In this document: positions 16,296 through 25,432 of the stretch, one piece after another | How positions within the stretch are numbered: position 1 is the stretch's first letter | Layout of the letters: the number at the start of each line of letters is the position of its first letter | Assembly (NCBI GenBank): GCA_045649545.1 | Contig: JAZRQE010000017.1 | Coordinates: 1-54,855, forward strand | Length of the DNA: 54,855 bases | Source: UMGS172 sp045649545 | GTDB lineage: Bacteria > Bacillota > Clostridia > Oscillospirales > Acutalibacteraceae | Direction of reading: 5' to 3' | Translations under genes and position numbers: made by a program | Notes under the pieces: model-generated | What the model was told of the DNA's origin: nothing | The model's database searches: none | The model's input: the letters and a program-made list of their open reading frames with translations, nothing else

Positions 16296-18482
16296 TTACG
16301 ATTTTCTTTTATTCATTTCCAACTGTGCCATAACAAGCCCATAATAAATGCCTTTTTTCTTTAACAACTCGTTATGAGTGCCAAGTTCTGCAATTTTATG
16401 GTCGTCAATTACGGCAATGCGGTCGGCGTTTTTAAGCGTAGACAGTCTATGTGCGATTGCAAAGGTTGTTCTGCCCTGCCTTAAACGTTCCAAAGCACCC
16501 TGAATCTGATACTCGTTTTCGGTATCAAGTGCCGAGGTTGCTTCATCCAAAATGAGAATTTTCGGGTCACCCAAAATTGCGCGTGCAATAGCAATACGCT
16601 GTTTTTCACCGCCCGACAGCGTATGACCCTTTTCACCGACATAGGTATTATACCCGTCGGAGAGTTTTAAAATAAATTCGTGAGCGTTAGCCGCTTTTGC
16701 CGCCTTTATAACCTCTTCCAAAGTAGCGTCGGGTCTGGCAAAACGAATATTATCCAAAACTGTTCCTGCAAAAAGGAATGTTTCTTGCAACACAACACCG
16801 ATTTGGCGGTGATAATCAGCCGAGTCATAATCCTTAATGTCAACACCGTCAACCGTGATTTGACCCTCGTCAACATCATAAAGCCGCATACAAAGGTTGA
16901 TAAATGTAGATTTACCGCTGCCTGAAGCACCTACCAAACCTATCATTTCACCCGGTTTAACATCAATGCTGATGCCATCAAGCACTATTTCGTGAGAATG
17001 ATATCCGAAAACTACATCCTTAAAAGATATCTCTCCTTTAATATCGCGTTTTACGGGATTTTCCGTCTGTTTAATATCGGGAGTTTCCTCCAAAACATCG
17101 TAAATGCGGTCTAAACTTGTTGTCATATTAACAATCTGTCGCGGTAAGAATGACATCCAACTTAAAGGACCTAACAACATTCCGGCGTAAGACACAAACT
17201 GCATTAACTCACCTGCAGTCATTTTTCCGCCTAAAACATCCAAACCGCCTAAATAAACAATCAAGTATGTACCGAACGACAAAAGCAACGACAGTATCGG
17301 GAAAACCGTTGCAAAGAATTTTTCATTTTTACGCTGAACTCTGGCTAACTCGTCATTCAGTTCATTAAAAATTTCAATCTCATTTTTCTCACGTCCGTAA
17401 GACTTAACTATTCTAATGCCCGATAAAACATCCTGCAATTTGTTTTGGATTTTATCGCCTTTGCGACGCTGACGATGGAAAATCTTACGGATATACGGCC
17501 AAAACGTACGTGCAAACGTAACAATAAGCGGTGCAAACACAAAAGCCGCTAACGCTAATTTCCAATTAAGTATCAACATCAACACTGCCAATGCTATCAG
17601 CGTAACCAACTGGTGGAACATATTACAAAAACTGTTGGCAAAGAATGTTCTTATGCTATATGTATCGTCAAAAACACGGTGCATAATTTCTCCCGTGCTT
17701 CGCTTATTCAAAAATGACATTGACAGTTTTTGCAGATGGTCGGTCAGCTTGTGACGTAAAATATAACTTATTCTGAGACTCAAACGGGTACTTATGTAAC
17801 TTTTAAGCAACTGACCCAAAAAGCCTATGAATATAACCGAGCTGTAAATTGCCATAAAAACGGCAATGTTTTTAAGTGTACCTTTACCGTGAGAGAGGTA
17901 ACCGTCAACAAACCACCTTAGCACAAACTGCTGACCTAAATTTAACGCAGTTGTTATCAGCATTATGGCAAAAACAATTGTAAACATCGGCCAATGCGGA
18001 CGGCAAATATCCAACACACGGTTAATACTGCGGCTAGCCTTATTACATTTAGGACAAAAGCCCGCACCGTTAAGCACACGTCCGCATTTTTTACACTGCT
18101 TTTCACGGTCGTGATTTTCGATAATGCGTTCGGTGTTACCTTGGATAAACAGATTCACACCTCGGCTCAAGCAAGCGAACTGTGTTGTGGTTTTAGCGGT
18201 AAAGCGTGCAAAAATACACTCCTCACCGTTTCCCGAAACGGTGAAAAGACCGCTGTCAACCTGATTGCGTACCTGTACTTTTTCGCAATCCGAGAGCTTT
18301 ATTAAACTGTGCTGTTCACCGTTAAAGCTGAACAGATACGATTTGGTCGCACCGACGTAAAAATTTTCGGTAAACTGACCCGACAAATCAATATCGGGAT
18401 GTACGCAGTAAACCGGTGCTTCATCGGTAAAACCTTTGAGCCGTCGGGAATATTCTAACGGCAACTCTAAATTAAGCTCCAT
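16296..18482 (-). CDS. ABC exporter (fused membrane and ATPase domains) with N-terminal zinc ribbon, second of a pair
   Basis: 728 residues. Residues 1-125 form a soluble beta-rich extension, followed by a zinc ribbon (Cys130/133 and Cys143/146 in CKKC ... CPKC). The six-helix ABC exporter core spans about 160-450. The nucleotide-binding domain has Walker A GASGSGKST, signature LSGGEKQR, Walker B ILILDEATSALD and the switch His in IAHRLS. All catalytic residues are intact. It follows DUF1854 by 21 bases; with the first exporter it probably forms a heterodimer. Zinc-ribbon extensions are not usual in multidrug half-transporters. Substrate unknown. Confidence 0.88.
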   Translation of the reverse strand: MELNLELPLEYSRRLKGFTDEAPVYCVHPDIDLSGQFTENFYVGATKSYLFSFNGEQHSLIKLSDCEKVQVRNQVDSGLFTVSGNGEECIFARFTAKTTTQFACLSRGVNLFIQGNTERIIENHDREKQCKKCGRVLNGAGFCPKCNKASRSINRVLDICRPHWPMFTIVFAIMLITTALNLGQQFVLRWFVDGYLSHGKGTLKNIAVFMAIYSSVIFIGFLGQLLKSYISTRLSLRISYILRHKLTDHLQKLSMSFLNKRSTGEIMHRVFDDTYSIRTFFANSFCNMFHQLVTLIALAVLMLILNWKLALAAFVFAPLIVTFARTFWPYIRKIFHRQRRKGDKIQNKLQDVLSGIRIVKSYGREKNEIEIFNELNDELARVQRKNEKFFATVFPILSLLLSFGTYLIVYLGGLDVLGGKMTAGELMQFVSYAGMLLGPLSWMSFLPRQIVNMTTSLDRIYDVLEETPDIKQTENPVKRDIKGEISFKDVVFGYHSHEIVLDGISIDVKPGEMIGLVGASGSGKSTFINLCMRLYDVDEGQITVDGVDIKDYDSADYHRQIGVVLQETFLFAGTVLDNIRFARPDATLEEVIKAAKAANAHEFILKLSDGYNTYVGEKGHTLSGGEKQRIAIARAILGDPKILILDEATSALDTENEYQIQGALERLRQGRTTFAIAHRLSTLKNADRIAVIDDHKIAELGTHNELLKKKGIYYGLVMAQLEMNKRKS

Positions 18483-18503
18483 ATCTATCCTCTGAAATTA
18501 AAA

Positions 18504-19043
18504 TTACAAGTAAAGGTCTAACTTTTTCATTTCTTTAGGTGTAAGTTTAGTCAAGTCCTCTAAAAAATAACGATTTTCGTTAGAGTCCTTAATAATTACA
18601 CCTTTTCCGTGATGAATAACGGCACCTGCAGAACCCGAAGAGCTTGCAAATTTAGCCCTGCCGCAATCGGTATCTACCGTCCAATAGGTATAGCCGTATT
18701 CTTCCTTAACGCTGATAATGCGGGTGATTTTAGGCATATAATACCTAAGTTTTAACTGCTTTTTAAGAATTTCAACAGTTTCGGGACTAAAATCACTTAA
18801 ATTTTCAATCATTCCAAGTTCTTCCTGCTTACCGTCAGGCAAACGGATTGACAAATACTTCTCGGGGTCGGTCAACGGAAAAGAACAAATCACATTGACG
18901 TATTGGGTATCCTCACCGTTGATTTTAACCCCTAAAAGTCCGCCTTTTGTTTCGTAAAACTCGGCATTTTCAGGAGTAAGTCTTAAAATATTCAAACTTT
19001 TTTCTGCTTGCTTTTTTTCAATTTCCAAAATATTTTCAGTCAT
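18504..19043 (-). CDS. DUF1854 domain protein
   Basis: 179 residues, soluble, no signal peptide. It resembles the DUF1854 family: a beta-rich N-terminal half (LLGVKINGEDTQYVNVICSF), a central LKLRYYMPKITRIISVKEEYG and a C-terminal WTVDTDCGRAKF ... IKDSNENRYFLEDL. In other bacteria DUF1854 genes sit next to ABC exporters, in some cases in gene sets tied to cyanophycin; no cyanophycin genes occur here. It lies between two ABC exporters (12 and 21 bases), which strongly suggests a shared complex or shared function, possibly handling the substrate. AGGAGTAAAAT precedes the ATG. The function is not known. Confidence 0.8.
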   Translation of the reverse strand: MTENILEIEKKQAEKSLNILRLTPENAEFYETKGGLLGVKINGEDTQYVNVICSFPLTDPEKYLSIRLPDGKQEELGMIENLSDFSPETVEILKKQLKLRYYMPKITRIISVKEEYGYTYWTVDTDCGRAKFASSSGSAGAVIHHGKGVIIKDSNENRYFLEDLTKLTPKEMKKLDLYL

Positions 19044-19055
19044 ATTTTACTCCTT

Positions 19056-21389
19056 TCATTCACCGATACTGCGGAATTTTAACGCTTCGTTTTGTATTCC
19101 GACCAACTTATAATATGTACCCTTTGCTCTGATAAGCTCATCATGTGTGCCGTTTTCGACAATCTTACCGTCCTCTATAACGATAAGTTTATCAGCGTTA
19201 CGCAAGGTTGAAATACGGTGGGCAATTGACAGTGTTGTCCTGCCCTTTGACAGTTCTTCCAATGCATTTTGAATCTTTCGCTCGGTTTCGGTATCAACCG
19301 CCGCCGTCGCCTCATCCAAAATAAGAATTTTAGGGTTACAAAGTATTGCACGTGCAATTGACAGACGTTGACGTTCACCGCCAGATAAACTGCGACCACC
19401 CGTACCGACATAGGTATCATACCCGTCAGGCAATTTTAGAATAAAATCGTGGGCACCTGCCGCAATAGCAGCATTTAAAACGTCGCGTCGGTCGGCTTTA
19501 GGATTAGCGTAGGCTATATTATCAAAAATTGAGCCTTTAAATATATAAGTTTCCTGACTGACCAAGGCAACCGAGCTTCTTATATCCTCAAACCGCATAT
19601 CTCTTAAATCGACACCATCTAAATATATATGACCTGAATTAGGGTCATAAAGCCTTGTTATAAGGTTAGCGAGCGTTGATTTACCGGCACCTGATTTGCC
19701 GACAATACCTAAGGTTTCACCAGGATTTACAGTCAGTGATACATCCTTTATAACTTCACGGTTTTCTTCATAACCAAAAGTTACGTTTTGAAGTTCAATT
19801 TTACCCTTTACTAGGTCCTGTTTTAAAGGCTCTGCCGTTTCGACAACATCAGGTTTAGCGTCAATAATTTCAAAGATACGTTGTGCCGAGTTCATAGACG
19901 ACGACCACCAACGGAAAATGTGAGAGAAAAAGTTTGCCGGGTCGGCAAGCAAGGAAACATAACCGGTAAAGGTTATCAGTTCACCGTATGACATTTGCGG
20001 TTTAAACACAGCCAAAACAAAGCAAACGCCAACACCCCAAACCGCCAAAGCCGAAACCGCCTTTGCGACCTCATAAACGGCGGTAAATTTAAGGTCAAAC
20101 CGCATTGCGTTATACTGTGAATCATAAGCACGGTCATTTTCTTTGTCCAACCGTTTAGATTCCTCATCCTCCATACCGAAGGATTTGACAACCCTCGCTC
20201 CCGACAAATTATCGTTAACTTTCGCACGGTAATCTCGTGAGGTTTGGAACATTTTACTGTTATAATGCCACATTCTCGGTTGTAATTTGACACTGATTAC
20301 AGCCGCAATAGGAATAGAAACACAAGCCGTTAACGCCAACACCCAGTTAGTGCTAAACATAACCGCAAATGAAAAAATAAGCGTAAACAGATTAGGTAAA
20401 ATATAGGGTATTCCGTCAATAAAAATATCGGAAACCTGTGTAGCGTCAGAGGTAATACGGGTCATAAGCCCACCGGTGCGTTTACCGGTAAAGAACGAAA
20501 CCGAAAGCCGTTGTATTGCACTGAAAACCTTTTTCTTTATTGTGCTTACAACAGTTGGTACAACCTTTGCCACTTGTCTGCCCTGAATGATGCCGAAAAG
20601 TTGTTGCAACAGTTTACAACCTGCCATTGTAAGTGCAAGCAACAAAAGAATAATTGCAAAATCGTTAATCGGTAAGTTGGATAACAAAGGCAGAGCCTTA
20701 TTTTTAGCCAAAACGCCGTCATAAAGCAAACTACCGCTTAAATACGGCCATGCCGACGTAAAAACTGCCGTCAAAACGCTCATTGCACACATAATGGCAA
20801 TCTGCAAAGTGAACGGTTTGAAAAAGCCCGCAAGCCTAAAGAAAATCTTACGTTTATCCATACATTTGGGACAAACCTTCCGTTGAGGGTCAGGGTAACG
20901 GTGACCGCATTTCGGGCACTTTTCGATACGTTTCTCCTCAAAAAGCTTATCTTCTGGCACCTCTTCGCCCTTTGCCTTTAAGTTTAAAACTTCGCAAAGG
21001 CGGTTTATGCGGAATTTGTAAGTGTTGGTAAATGCACAAATTTGTTTTTCTAAGCCGTCCACCGTCATTCTCAAAACACCGCCCACCACCAAGCTGTCGG
21101 TAGTAGCAGAAGAAATACGACTGATTTCAAACACTTCAAAATCGTAATCGTCAACCTTACGGCGTTTGGTTGAAAAAGGTGAAAAATCGATAAGATTTTC
21201 GGTTTTTTCGCGGTTTGTACCGATAATCAAAGACTTTTCGGTCAAAATGAGAATACGGTGACGGAATTCACAATCAACTTCCATATCGGTTTCAGCAAAA
21301 ATCAAAGCCTCGTCGGTCAACAAGTGCTTTTCTAATAAGCTGATTTTAAGTTTTTCGGGCAATTCACCCAAATGCTTTTTCTCGTCCAT
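19056..21389 (-). CDS. ABC exporter with N-terminal PH-like extension and zinc ribbon, first of a pair
   Basis: 777 residues. Residues about 20-135 form a beta-rich domain with the look of a bacterial PH-like fold (ILTEKSLIIGTNREKTE ... FEISRISSATTDSLVVGG); this fold call is tentative. A zinc ribbon follows (Cys158/161 and Cys173/176, CPKC ... CPKC), then a six-helix exporter core. The ATPase domain has Walker A GKSGAGKST, signature LSGGERQR, Walker B ILILDEATAAVD and IAHRIS; all are canonical. The ATG at 21389 follows GGTGGTGAGAAT; an ATG 57 bases further up lies at the start of transcription and was rejected. It heads a five-gene operon: exporter, DUF1854, exporter, LRR lipoprotein, nth. 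Confidence 0.88.
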   Translation of the reverse strand: MDEKKHLGELPEKLKISLLEKHLLTDEALIFAETDMEVDCEFRHRILILTEKSLIIGTNREKTENLIDFSPFSTKRRKVDDYDFEVFEISRISSATTDSLVVGGVLRMTVDGLEKQICAFTNTYKFRINRLCEVLNLKAKGEEVPEDKLFEEKRIEKCPKCGHRYPDPQRKVCPKCMDKRKIFFRLAGFFKPFTLQIAIMCAMSVLTAVFTSAWPYLSGSLLYDGVLAKNKALPLLSNLPINDFAIILLLLALTMAGCKLLQQLFGIIQGRQVAKVVPTVVSTIKKKVFSAIQRLSVSFFTGKRTGGLMTRITSDATQVSDIFIDGIPYILPNLFTLIFSFAVMFSTNWVLALTACVSIPIAAVISVKLQPRMWHYNSKMFQTSRDYRAKVNDNLSGARVVKSFGMEDEESKRLDKENDRAYDSQYNAMRFDLKFTAVYEVAKAVSALAVWGVGVCFVLAVFKPQMSYGELITFTGYVSLLADPANFFSHIFRWWSSSMNSAQRIFEIIDAKPDVVETAEPLKQDLVKGKIELQNVTFGYEENREVIKDVSLTVNPGETLGIVGKSGAGKSTLANLITRLYDPNSGHIYLDGVDLRDMRFEDIRSSVALVSQETYIFKGSIFDNIAYANPKADRRDVLNAAIAAGAHDFILKLPDGYDTYVGTGGRSLSGGERQRLSIARAILCNPKILILDEATAAVDTETERKIQNALEELSKGRTTLSIAHRISTLRNADKLIVIEDGKIVENGTHDELIRAKGTYYKLVGIQNEALKFRSIGE

Positions 21390-21425
21390 ATTCTCACCAC
21401 CTTTTATATACACTAATTCACAATA

Positions 21426-21454
21426 AGAATACCACAAACTGCACAAATTGTCAA
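21426..21454 (-). promoter_or_regulatory. Sigma-A promoter of the ABC-DUF1854 operon
   Basis: On the minus strand TTGACA (21454-21449) and TATTCT (21431-21426) are 17 bp apart; transcription would start near 21419, leaving a leader of about 30 nt. Confidence 0.75.
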
Positions 21455-21487
21455 CGAAAGCAACTGTTCAAGCGATATAATTTTATA

Positions 21488-21660
21488 AATAAATAGTACA
21501 TATAAGTACCACAAAAACACATTATCACAATTATGTGTTAAAGCCAAATAGTACTAAACAATACTATATACATTGGCAAAGTTTCGACCGATTATATATT
21601 AAACCTTACCCATAAACCAAATTTGTAAATCGCAACTACCGGCAGTGCCGGTAGTATTTG
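21488..21660. other. Intergenic stretch with palindromes upstream of the ABC operon
   Basis: This gene-free AT-rich region holds several inverted repeats: AAATAGTAC twice in the same direction (21491-21499, 21546-21554), ATAGTA/TACTAT (21548-21567), AACACAT/ATGTGTT (21516-21539) and a tight hairpin CTACCGGC-AGT-GCCGGTAG (21636-21654). Some may be operator sites for the ABC operon; none is a known motif to me. Confidence 0.45.
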
Positions 21661-21674
21661 TTACACAATAAAAG

Positions 21675-21707
21675 AATCATCCCCTCGGATTTTCCGAGGG
21701 GATGATT
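21675..21707. terminator. Terminator of the GH13 gene
   Basis: The perfect 14-bp stem AATCATCCCCTCGG/CCGAGGGGATGATT with a 5-base loop is followed on the minus strand by a T-rich run. Confidence 0.85.
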
Positions 21708-21713
21708 TGGTTT

Positions 21714-23351
21714 TTAGTTAAAGCTTTTAACCCAACTCACCAAAGAACCGTGATGCGTATTTTCCCTTACTGTTCCCAACATATAATCGGTTACGGGACC
21801 ATTTTTCCTCATTTTCTCAAGAATTGCCTCTTGAAGCTCCTCAACCGACATTTCCTCGTACGGTTTATTGAGGTTCAAAGTCGGTTTTACCGTGTTTGTT
21901 TTTTCCCTGGTTTGTTCAACCACAGGATTTTGAGGCTCTTCTGCTATCTTTACAGGCTCGGGTGAATTCACCTTTTCTATTGTTTTTATAGGTGCATAAT
22001 CTTCAATAATAAGACCTTCAGGGAGCCAAATTTCACCGAAGGAAGCAGGCACCCTCACCCCAATATGTCCTTCCTTTACACTAACTCGCTCGCCCGACAA
22101 CGCACCGACATATTCACTGAAATTACTGCAAGGAAGATGCATATCGACATCCTTATCGCTATTATTAACAGTAATAATTACAGACTTTCCGTCAAGTACC
22201 CTTTCATAAGCAAAATGCGTAGTCTGTAACTCAAGTTCCTTGTATTCCCCACAACAAAGTGCCGGCGTATTCCGACGGATTTTACCAAGAGCCGATATAA
22301 GTGCAGTATATGGATTGGTTTTTATCGCATCCTTATAATCTTCGAAATTTAACATAGGTCTTAAAGAGTCGTCAGAGCCACGTTCCTTTTTACCTTCAAT
22401 ACCAAATTCCGAGCCGTAATAGATTGACGGAATTCCCGGCAAAGTATAAAGCATAATATGTACCGGCACAAAGTGCGATTTATTTTGAAGTTTCGTATAA
22501 ATGCGTTCAACATCGTGATTGTCAACAAAAGTATAAAGATTAAGGCGGTCGCCAACCATATTGCTTACATATTTAATCGTATGTGCTACCTCAAAATAAT
22601 TGTGGTCGTTGTGTGCAGAATACAATGCTTTGTGAAGCATATAGTTGGTTACCGAGTGAAGAGTTCCGTCATTTGCCCAGCGGGAGTAATTGCCGTGAAT
22701 AACCTCACCCATAAGCCAAAAATCAAGCTTCACCTCGTTTGCAACCTGGCGAAGCACCTTCATATATTCAAAGTCCATCACGTCAGCCGCGTCAAGACGG
22801 ATGCCGTCAATATCGAACTCACTTACCCAAAAACGAATTACATCACAAATATACTCTCTGACGGCAGGATTATGCTGATTTAACTTTACAAGAAGGTCAT
22901 ATCCTCCCCAGTTTTCATAAGAAAAACCGTCATTATATGAGTTATTTCCGAAGAAATTGACATTACAATACCAATCTTTATACTGTGAGTTTTCTCGGTT
23001 TTGTTTAATGTCTTTAAATGCAAAAAAATCTCTGCCGGTGTGATTGAATACACCATCTAAAATCACTCGAATTCCATTTTTATGACACTCTGACACAAAA
23101 TCGGTCAAGTCTTGGTTTGTGCCGAGTCTTGTGTCGAGTTTTTTATAATCGGTAGTTTCATAACCGTGTCCGACCGACTCAAAAAGCGGTCCTATGTAAA
23201 GTGCATTACACCCAATTTCCTTAATATGAGAAATCCACGGCAACAGTGTGTTAAGCCTGTGCACAAGCTCGCCGTAAGAGTTCTGTTTCGGTGCACCCGT
23301 CATCCCTAACGGATAAATATGATAAAATATTGCTTCGTCATACCAAGCCAT
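21714..23351 (-). CDS. GH13 alpha-amylase-family enzyme (cyclomaltodextrinase/neopullulanase-like)
   Basis: 545 residues, no signal peptide, so cytoplasmic. The (beta/alpha)8 barrel begins almost at residue 1 (AIFYHIYPLGMTG). Conserved GH13 regions are present in order: DGVFNHTG, GIRLDAADV with the nucleophile Asp, LMGEVIHG with the acid Glu, and FVDNHDVER with the third Asp. A beta-sandwich C-domain follows, then about 90 residues rich in Pro/Glu/Thr ending in a helical tail that is not part of GH13. It probably hydrolyses maltodextrins or similar alpha-glucans. Monocistronic. The starch-specific N-terminal domain of neopullulanases is missing, so the exact specificity is open. Confidence 0.88.
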   Translation of the reverse strand: MAWYDEAIFYHIYPLGMTGAPKQNSYGELVHRLNTLLPWISHIKEIGCNALYIGPLFESVGHGYETTDYKKLDTRLGTNQDLTDFVSECHKNGIRVILDGVFNHTGRDFFAFKDIKQNRENSQYKDWYCNVNFFGNNSYNDGFSYENWGGYDLLVKLNQHNPAVREYICDVIRFWVSEFDIDGIRLDAADVMDFEYMKVLRQVANEVKLDFWLMGEVIHGNYSRWANDGTLHSVTNYMLHKALYSAHNDHNYFEVAHTIKYVSNMVGDRLNLYTFVDNHDVERIYTKLQNKSHFVPVHIMLYTLPGIPSIYYGSEFGIEGKKERGSDDSLRPMLNFEDYKDAIKTNPYTALISALGKIRRNTPALCCGEYKELELQTTHFAYERVLDGKSVIITVNNSDKDVDMHLPCSNFSEYVGALSGERVSVKEGHIGVRVPASFGEIWLPEGLIIEDYAPIKTIEKVNSPEPVKIAEEPQNPVVEQTREKTNTVKPTLNLNKPYEEMSVEELQEAILEKMRKNGPVTDYMLGTVRENTHHGSLVSWVKSFN

Positions 23352-23424
23352 TTTTTCGCCCTCTTTAATTCTGTTATATTCTTGTTAGCAGTTTATGTTG
23401 TTGAACACAAATATGTAGATTATT

Positions 23425-24096
23425 TTACCAAACAAACGGTATTAAACGGAACTTGATTTTCTTCGTATATTCGCGGTAACCATCAAGTTCCTTTTCAAGG
23501 AACTGCTCTTCGTACTTAATCCGTTTTGCAATGATAAAAGGATATGCAAGGAAAATCAAAAACGAGTATACAGACCCCAACACAATCGGCATTGATAAAA
23601 ACAAAAGCAAGGTCACACTATACATCGGATGTCTGACAATAGCGTACAGCCCTGTATCTATTACCTTTTGATTTTCTTGCACCTCAATTGTACGGCTAAG
23701 GTACGTATTTTCGCGTAGCACCTCAGCGTAAAGAACGTAAGAAAGAACGAATATAACTGCTGCACCGATTGTAACGCCTTTGGGCAACATATACCAATCA
23801 AAACGGACACCCAACCCTGCAATGATAAACCCCAATAAAAACATAAGACCGCTTAATTTTACAACAATCCCCTGTTCTTTTTGCTTTTCTTTGGCGTCTA
23901 GTCTGCTTTTTAATAAAGAGGGGTTTTTAAGCATCATTACAATTCCCGCAAAGAACATCGGAACAAATAAAATCCCCATCAAAACCCAGCCGTTAAAATA
24001 TAAAAATGTTCCCGCCGGTAAGAATATTAACGCACCAACTAAAACAACACCCAATAAAAATTTGGCAATTGCTCCTAAGAGTAATTTCATAGTCAT
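23425..24096 (-). CDS. Isoprenylcysteine carboxyl methyltransferase-like (ICMT/PEMT) membrane protein
   Basis: 223 residues with about five membrane helices. The C-terminal SAM-binding signature of the ICMT/PEMT superfamily is visible: DTGLYAIVRHPMYS, then the cytoplasmic EEQFLEKELDGYREY and RLIPF. In bacteria such proteins methylate unknown small or lipid substrates, rather than prenylated proteins. GGTGGAATAGT precedes the ATG. Its promoter lies in copy A of a duplicated terminator-promoter cassette also found ahead of the DUF5714-ArsC gene, so the two may share expression. Confidence 0.8.
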   Translation of the reverse strand: MTMKLLLGAIAKFLLGVVLVGALIFLPAGTFLYFNGWVLMGILFVPMFFAGIVMMLKNPSLLKSRLDAKEKQKEQGIVVKLSGLMFLLGFIIAGLGVRFDWYMLPKGVTIGAAVIFVLSYVLYAEVLRENTYLSRTIEVQENQKVIDTGLYAIVRHPMYSVTLLLFLSMPIVLGSVYSFLIFLAYPFIIAKRIKYEEQFLEKELDGYREYTKKIKFRLIPFVW

Positions 24097-24134
24097 ACTA
24101 TTCCACCATCAAATTTTTGTTTATAATTTTCTTC

Positions 24135-24252
24135 ATTATACCACATTATTTTTCAAAAGAAAATAATTTCACAAAAAAATCACTCTGCCGTTTTTTTGGC
24201 AGAGTGATAAATTGTTTATTACAGACAGTCGAAACGGTAAGCCCCTACAATG
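24135..24252 (-). repeat. Terminator-plus-promoter cassette, copy A
   Basis: About 118 bp closely matching 25433-25549. In minus-strand order it holds a conserved tract (GTTTCGACTGTCTGTAATAA), a terminator hairpin ATCACTCTGCC/GGCAGAGTGAT (24179-24208) followed by T7, and a TG-extended -10 TGGTATAAT (hexamer 24140-24135). It ends transcription of the DUF5714-ArsC gene and starts that of the ICMT-like gene. Confidence 0.8.
24179..24208 (-). terminator. Terminator of the DUF5714-ArsC gene
   Basis: An 11-bp stem with an 8-base loop, followed on the minus strand by a run of seven T. It is part of cassette copy A. Confidence 0.8.
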
Positions 24253-24310
24253 TTAAATTAAAATTTTTTCATATCCTTGATAGTATCATTCAAATATGTA
24301 AAATCTGAAT

Positions 24311-25387
24311 TTATTTGTATTCGTCTTTTAGTTTTAAAATCTTTTCTTCAATTTTTTTGATTATTTTCTTAAATTCCTCATCCGTTTTTCCTGTGGGGTC
24401 TGTTAGTTCCCAATTATCATCAAATGCTCTGCCAATAAAAGGGCATCCCACATTACAACCCATTGAAATTGCCACATCGGGATTTGGAATATCTGTAATC
24501 AATTTTGAATACTGTGTTTGTTCCATATCAATCCCGTAAAGCTCTTTCATAATTCTAACCGCATCCTGATTGATTTTTGGTTTTGTCTCTGTTCCGGCTG
24601 AATAAGATTCAAATACATCTGCCGCTAAATGTTTCCCTAATGCTTCCGCAATCTGACTGCGACATGAATTATGAACACAAATAAAGGCTACCTTTTTCTT
24701 TTCCTTTTTATAAAATGGACATTCTTCACTTATGCACTGGTTGTTCATATGAGAGCGAGAGCAGGTGACTTGATTTAACTCCATCTTAACACCTAACTTC
24801 TCGTCTGTAAATTTAATTGCTTCGATTATGGCAAGATAAGAATCTCTTTTGCAACAACGAGGACCACCGTTTTTTCCTATGGCTTCCAAGGCTCTTGCTG
24901 TCATTTGATTGGAAAGACCCCAAGCCTCTTTTGCCAATGGTGTCGATTTTAATGCAATGGAAATATACATACCTGTGCTGACACCGGCTCCACAGGCACC
25001 CCAAAATCCACAAGCACCGCCGGGAACTTGCTTTCCTCTCTTTTGCATTTCATAAAGTGCGGTTTTTAAGTCTATATTTCCACCCGCATTTTTATAAGCA
25101 GTTAAAAGTGCGGAACCAACCATAGTATGATGTTCCGGACCATGCATATGACAAGATGGCATACACATCATTTTTTCCATAATCTCAATGGGGTTTACGG
25201 AATTACTATTAAAGCATATCGAAATGATTTCGTCCATCCCGCTTGTATGACATTCATCACAAACGAAATGACCGTTTATACACCTTGTTTTACTACTTTG
25301 CTTTTTGTGGCAAAGTTCACATTCCAACACTTCATCGGTGTTAAGATATTCCAATGGTGCTTTGCAAATTAAGCATTCTTCGTTCAT
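24311..25387 (-). CDS. DUF5714 - ArsC (thioredoxin-type arsenate reductase-like) fusion
   Basis: 358 residues in two parts. Residues 1-228 are Cys-rich: zinc-ribbon-like CxxC pairs (Cys5/8, Cys23/26, Cys43/46), CMPSCHMHGPEHH, and a GACGFWGACGAGVS segment; I assign it with moderate confidence to DUF5714. Residues 232-358 are an LMW-phosphatase-fold arsenate reductase: VAFICVHNSCRS with nucleophile Cys237 and Arg243, and the resolving pair MGCNVGCP (Cys311, Cys315). It could reduce arsenate or act on another oxyanion or phospho-substrate. No arsR, arsB/acr3 or arsM is adjacent. GGCGAGGCAATTTGT precedes the ATG. It lies between the two copies of the repeated cassette. Confidence 0.8.
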   Translation of the reverse strand: MNEECLICKAPLEYLNTDEVLECELCHKKQSSKTRCINGHFVCDECHTSGMDEIISICFNSNSVNPIEIMEKMMCMPSCHMHGPEHHTMVGSALLTAYKNAGGNIDLKTALYEMQKRGKQVPGGACGFWGACGAGVSTGMYISIALKSTPLAKEAWGLSNQMTARALEAIGKNGGPRCCKRDSYLAIIEAIKFTDEKLGVKMELNQVTCSRSHMNNQCISEECPFYKKEKKKVAFICVHNSCRSQIAEALGKHLAADVFESYSAGTETKPKINQDAVRIMKELYGIDMEQTQYSKLITDIPNPDVAISMGCNVGCPFIGRAFDDNWELTDPTGKTDEEFKKIIKKIEEKILKLKDEYK

Positions 25388-25432
25388 ACAAATTGCCTCG
25401 CCTAATCATTAGTTATCGTTTTGCTGAATTTA

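Noticed and set aside
16296..21389. Cyanophycin-related transport system
   Set aside because: DUF1854 suggests it, but no cyanophycin synthetase or cyanophycinase gene is present in the window.
24311..25387. Arsenic resistance operon
   Set aside because: Only the ArsC-like domain is present; no ArsR, efflux pump or ArsM nearby.
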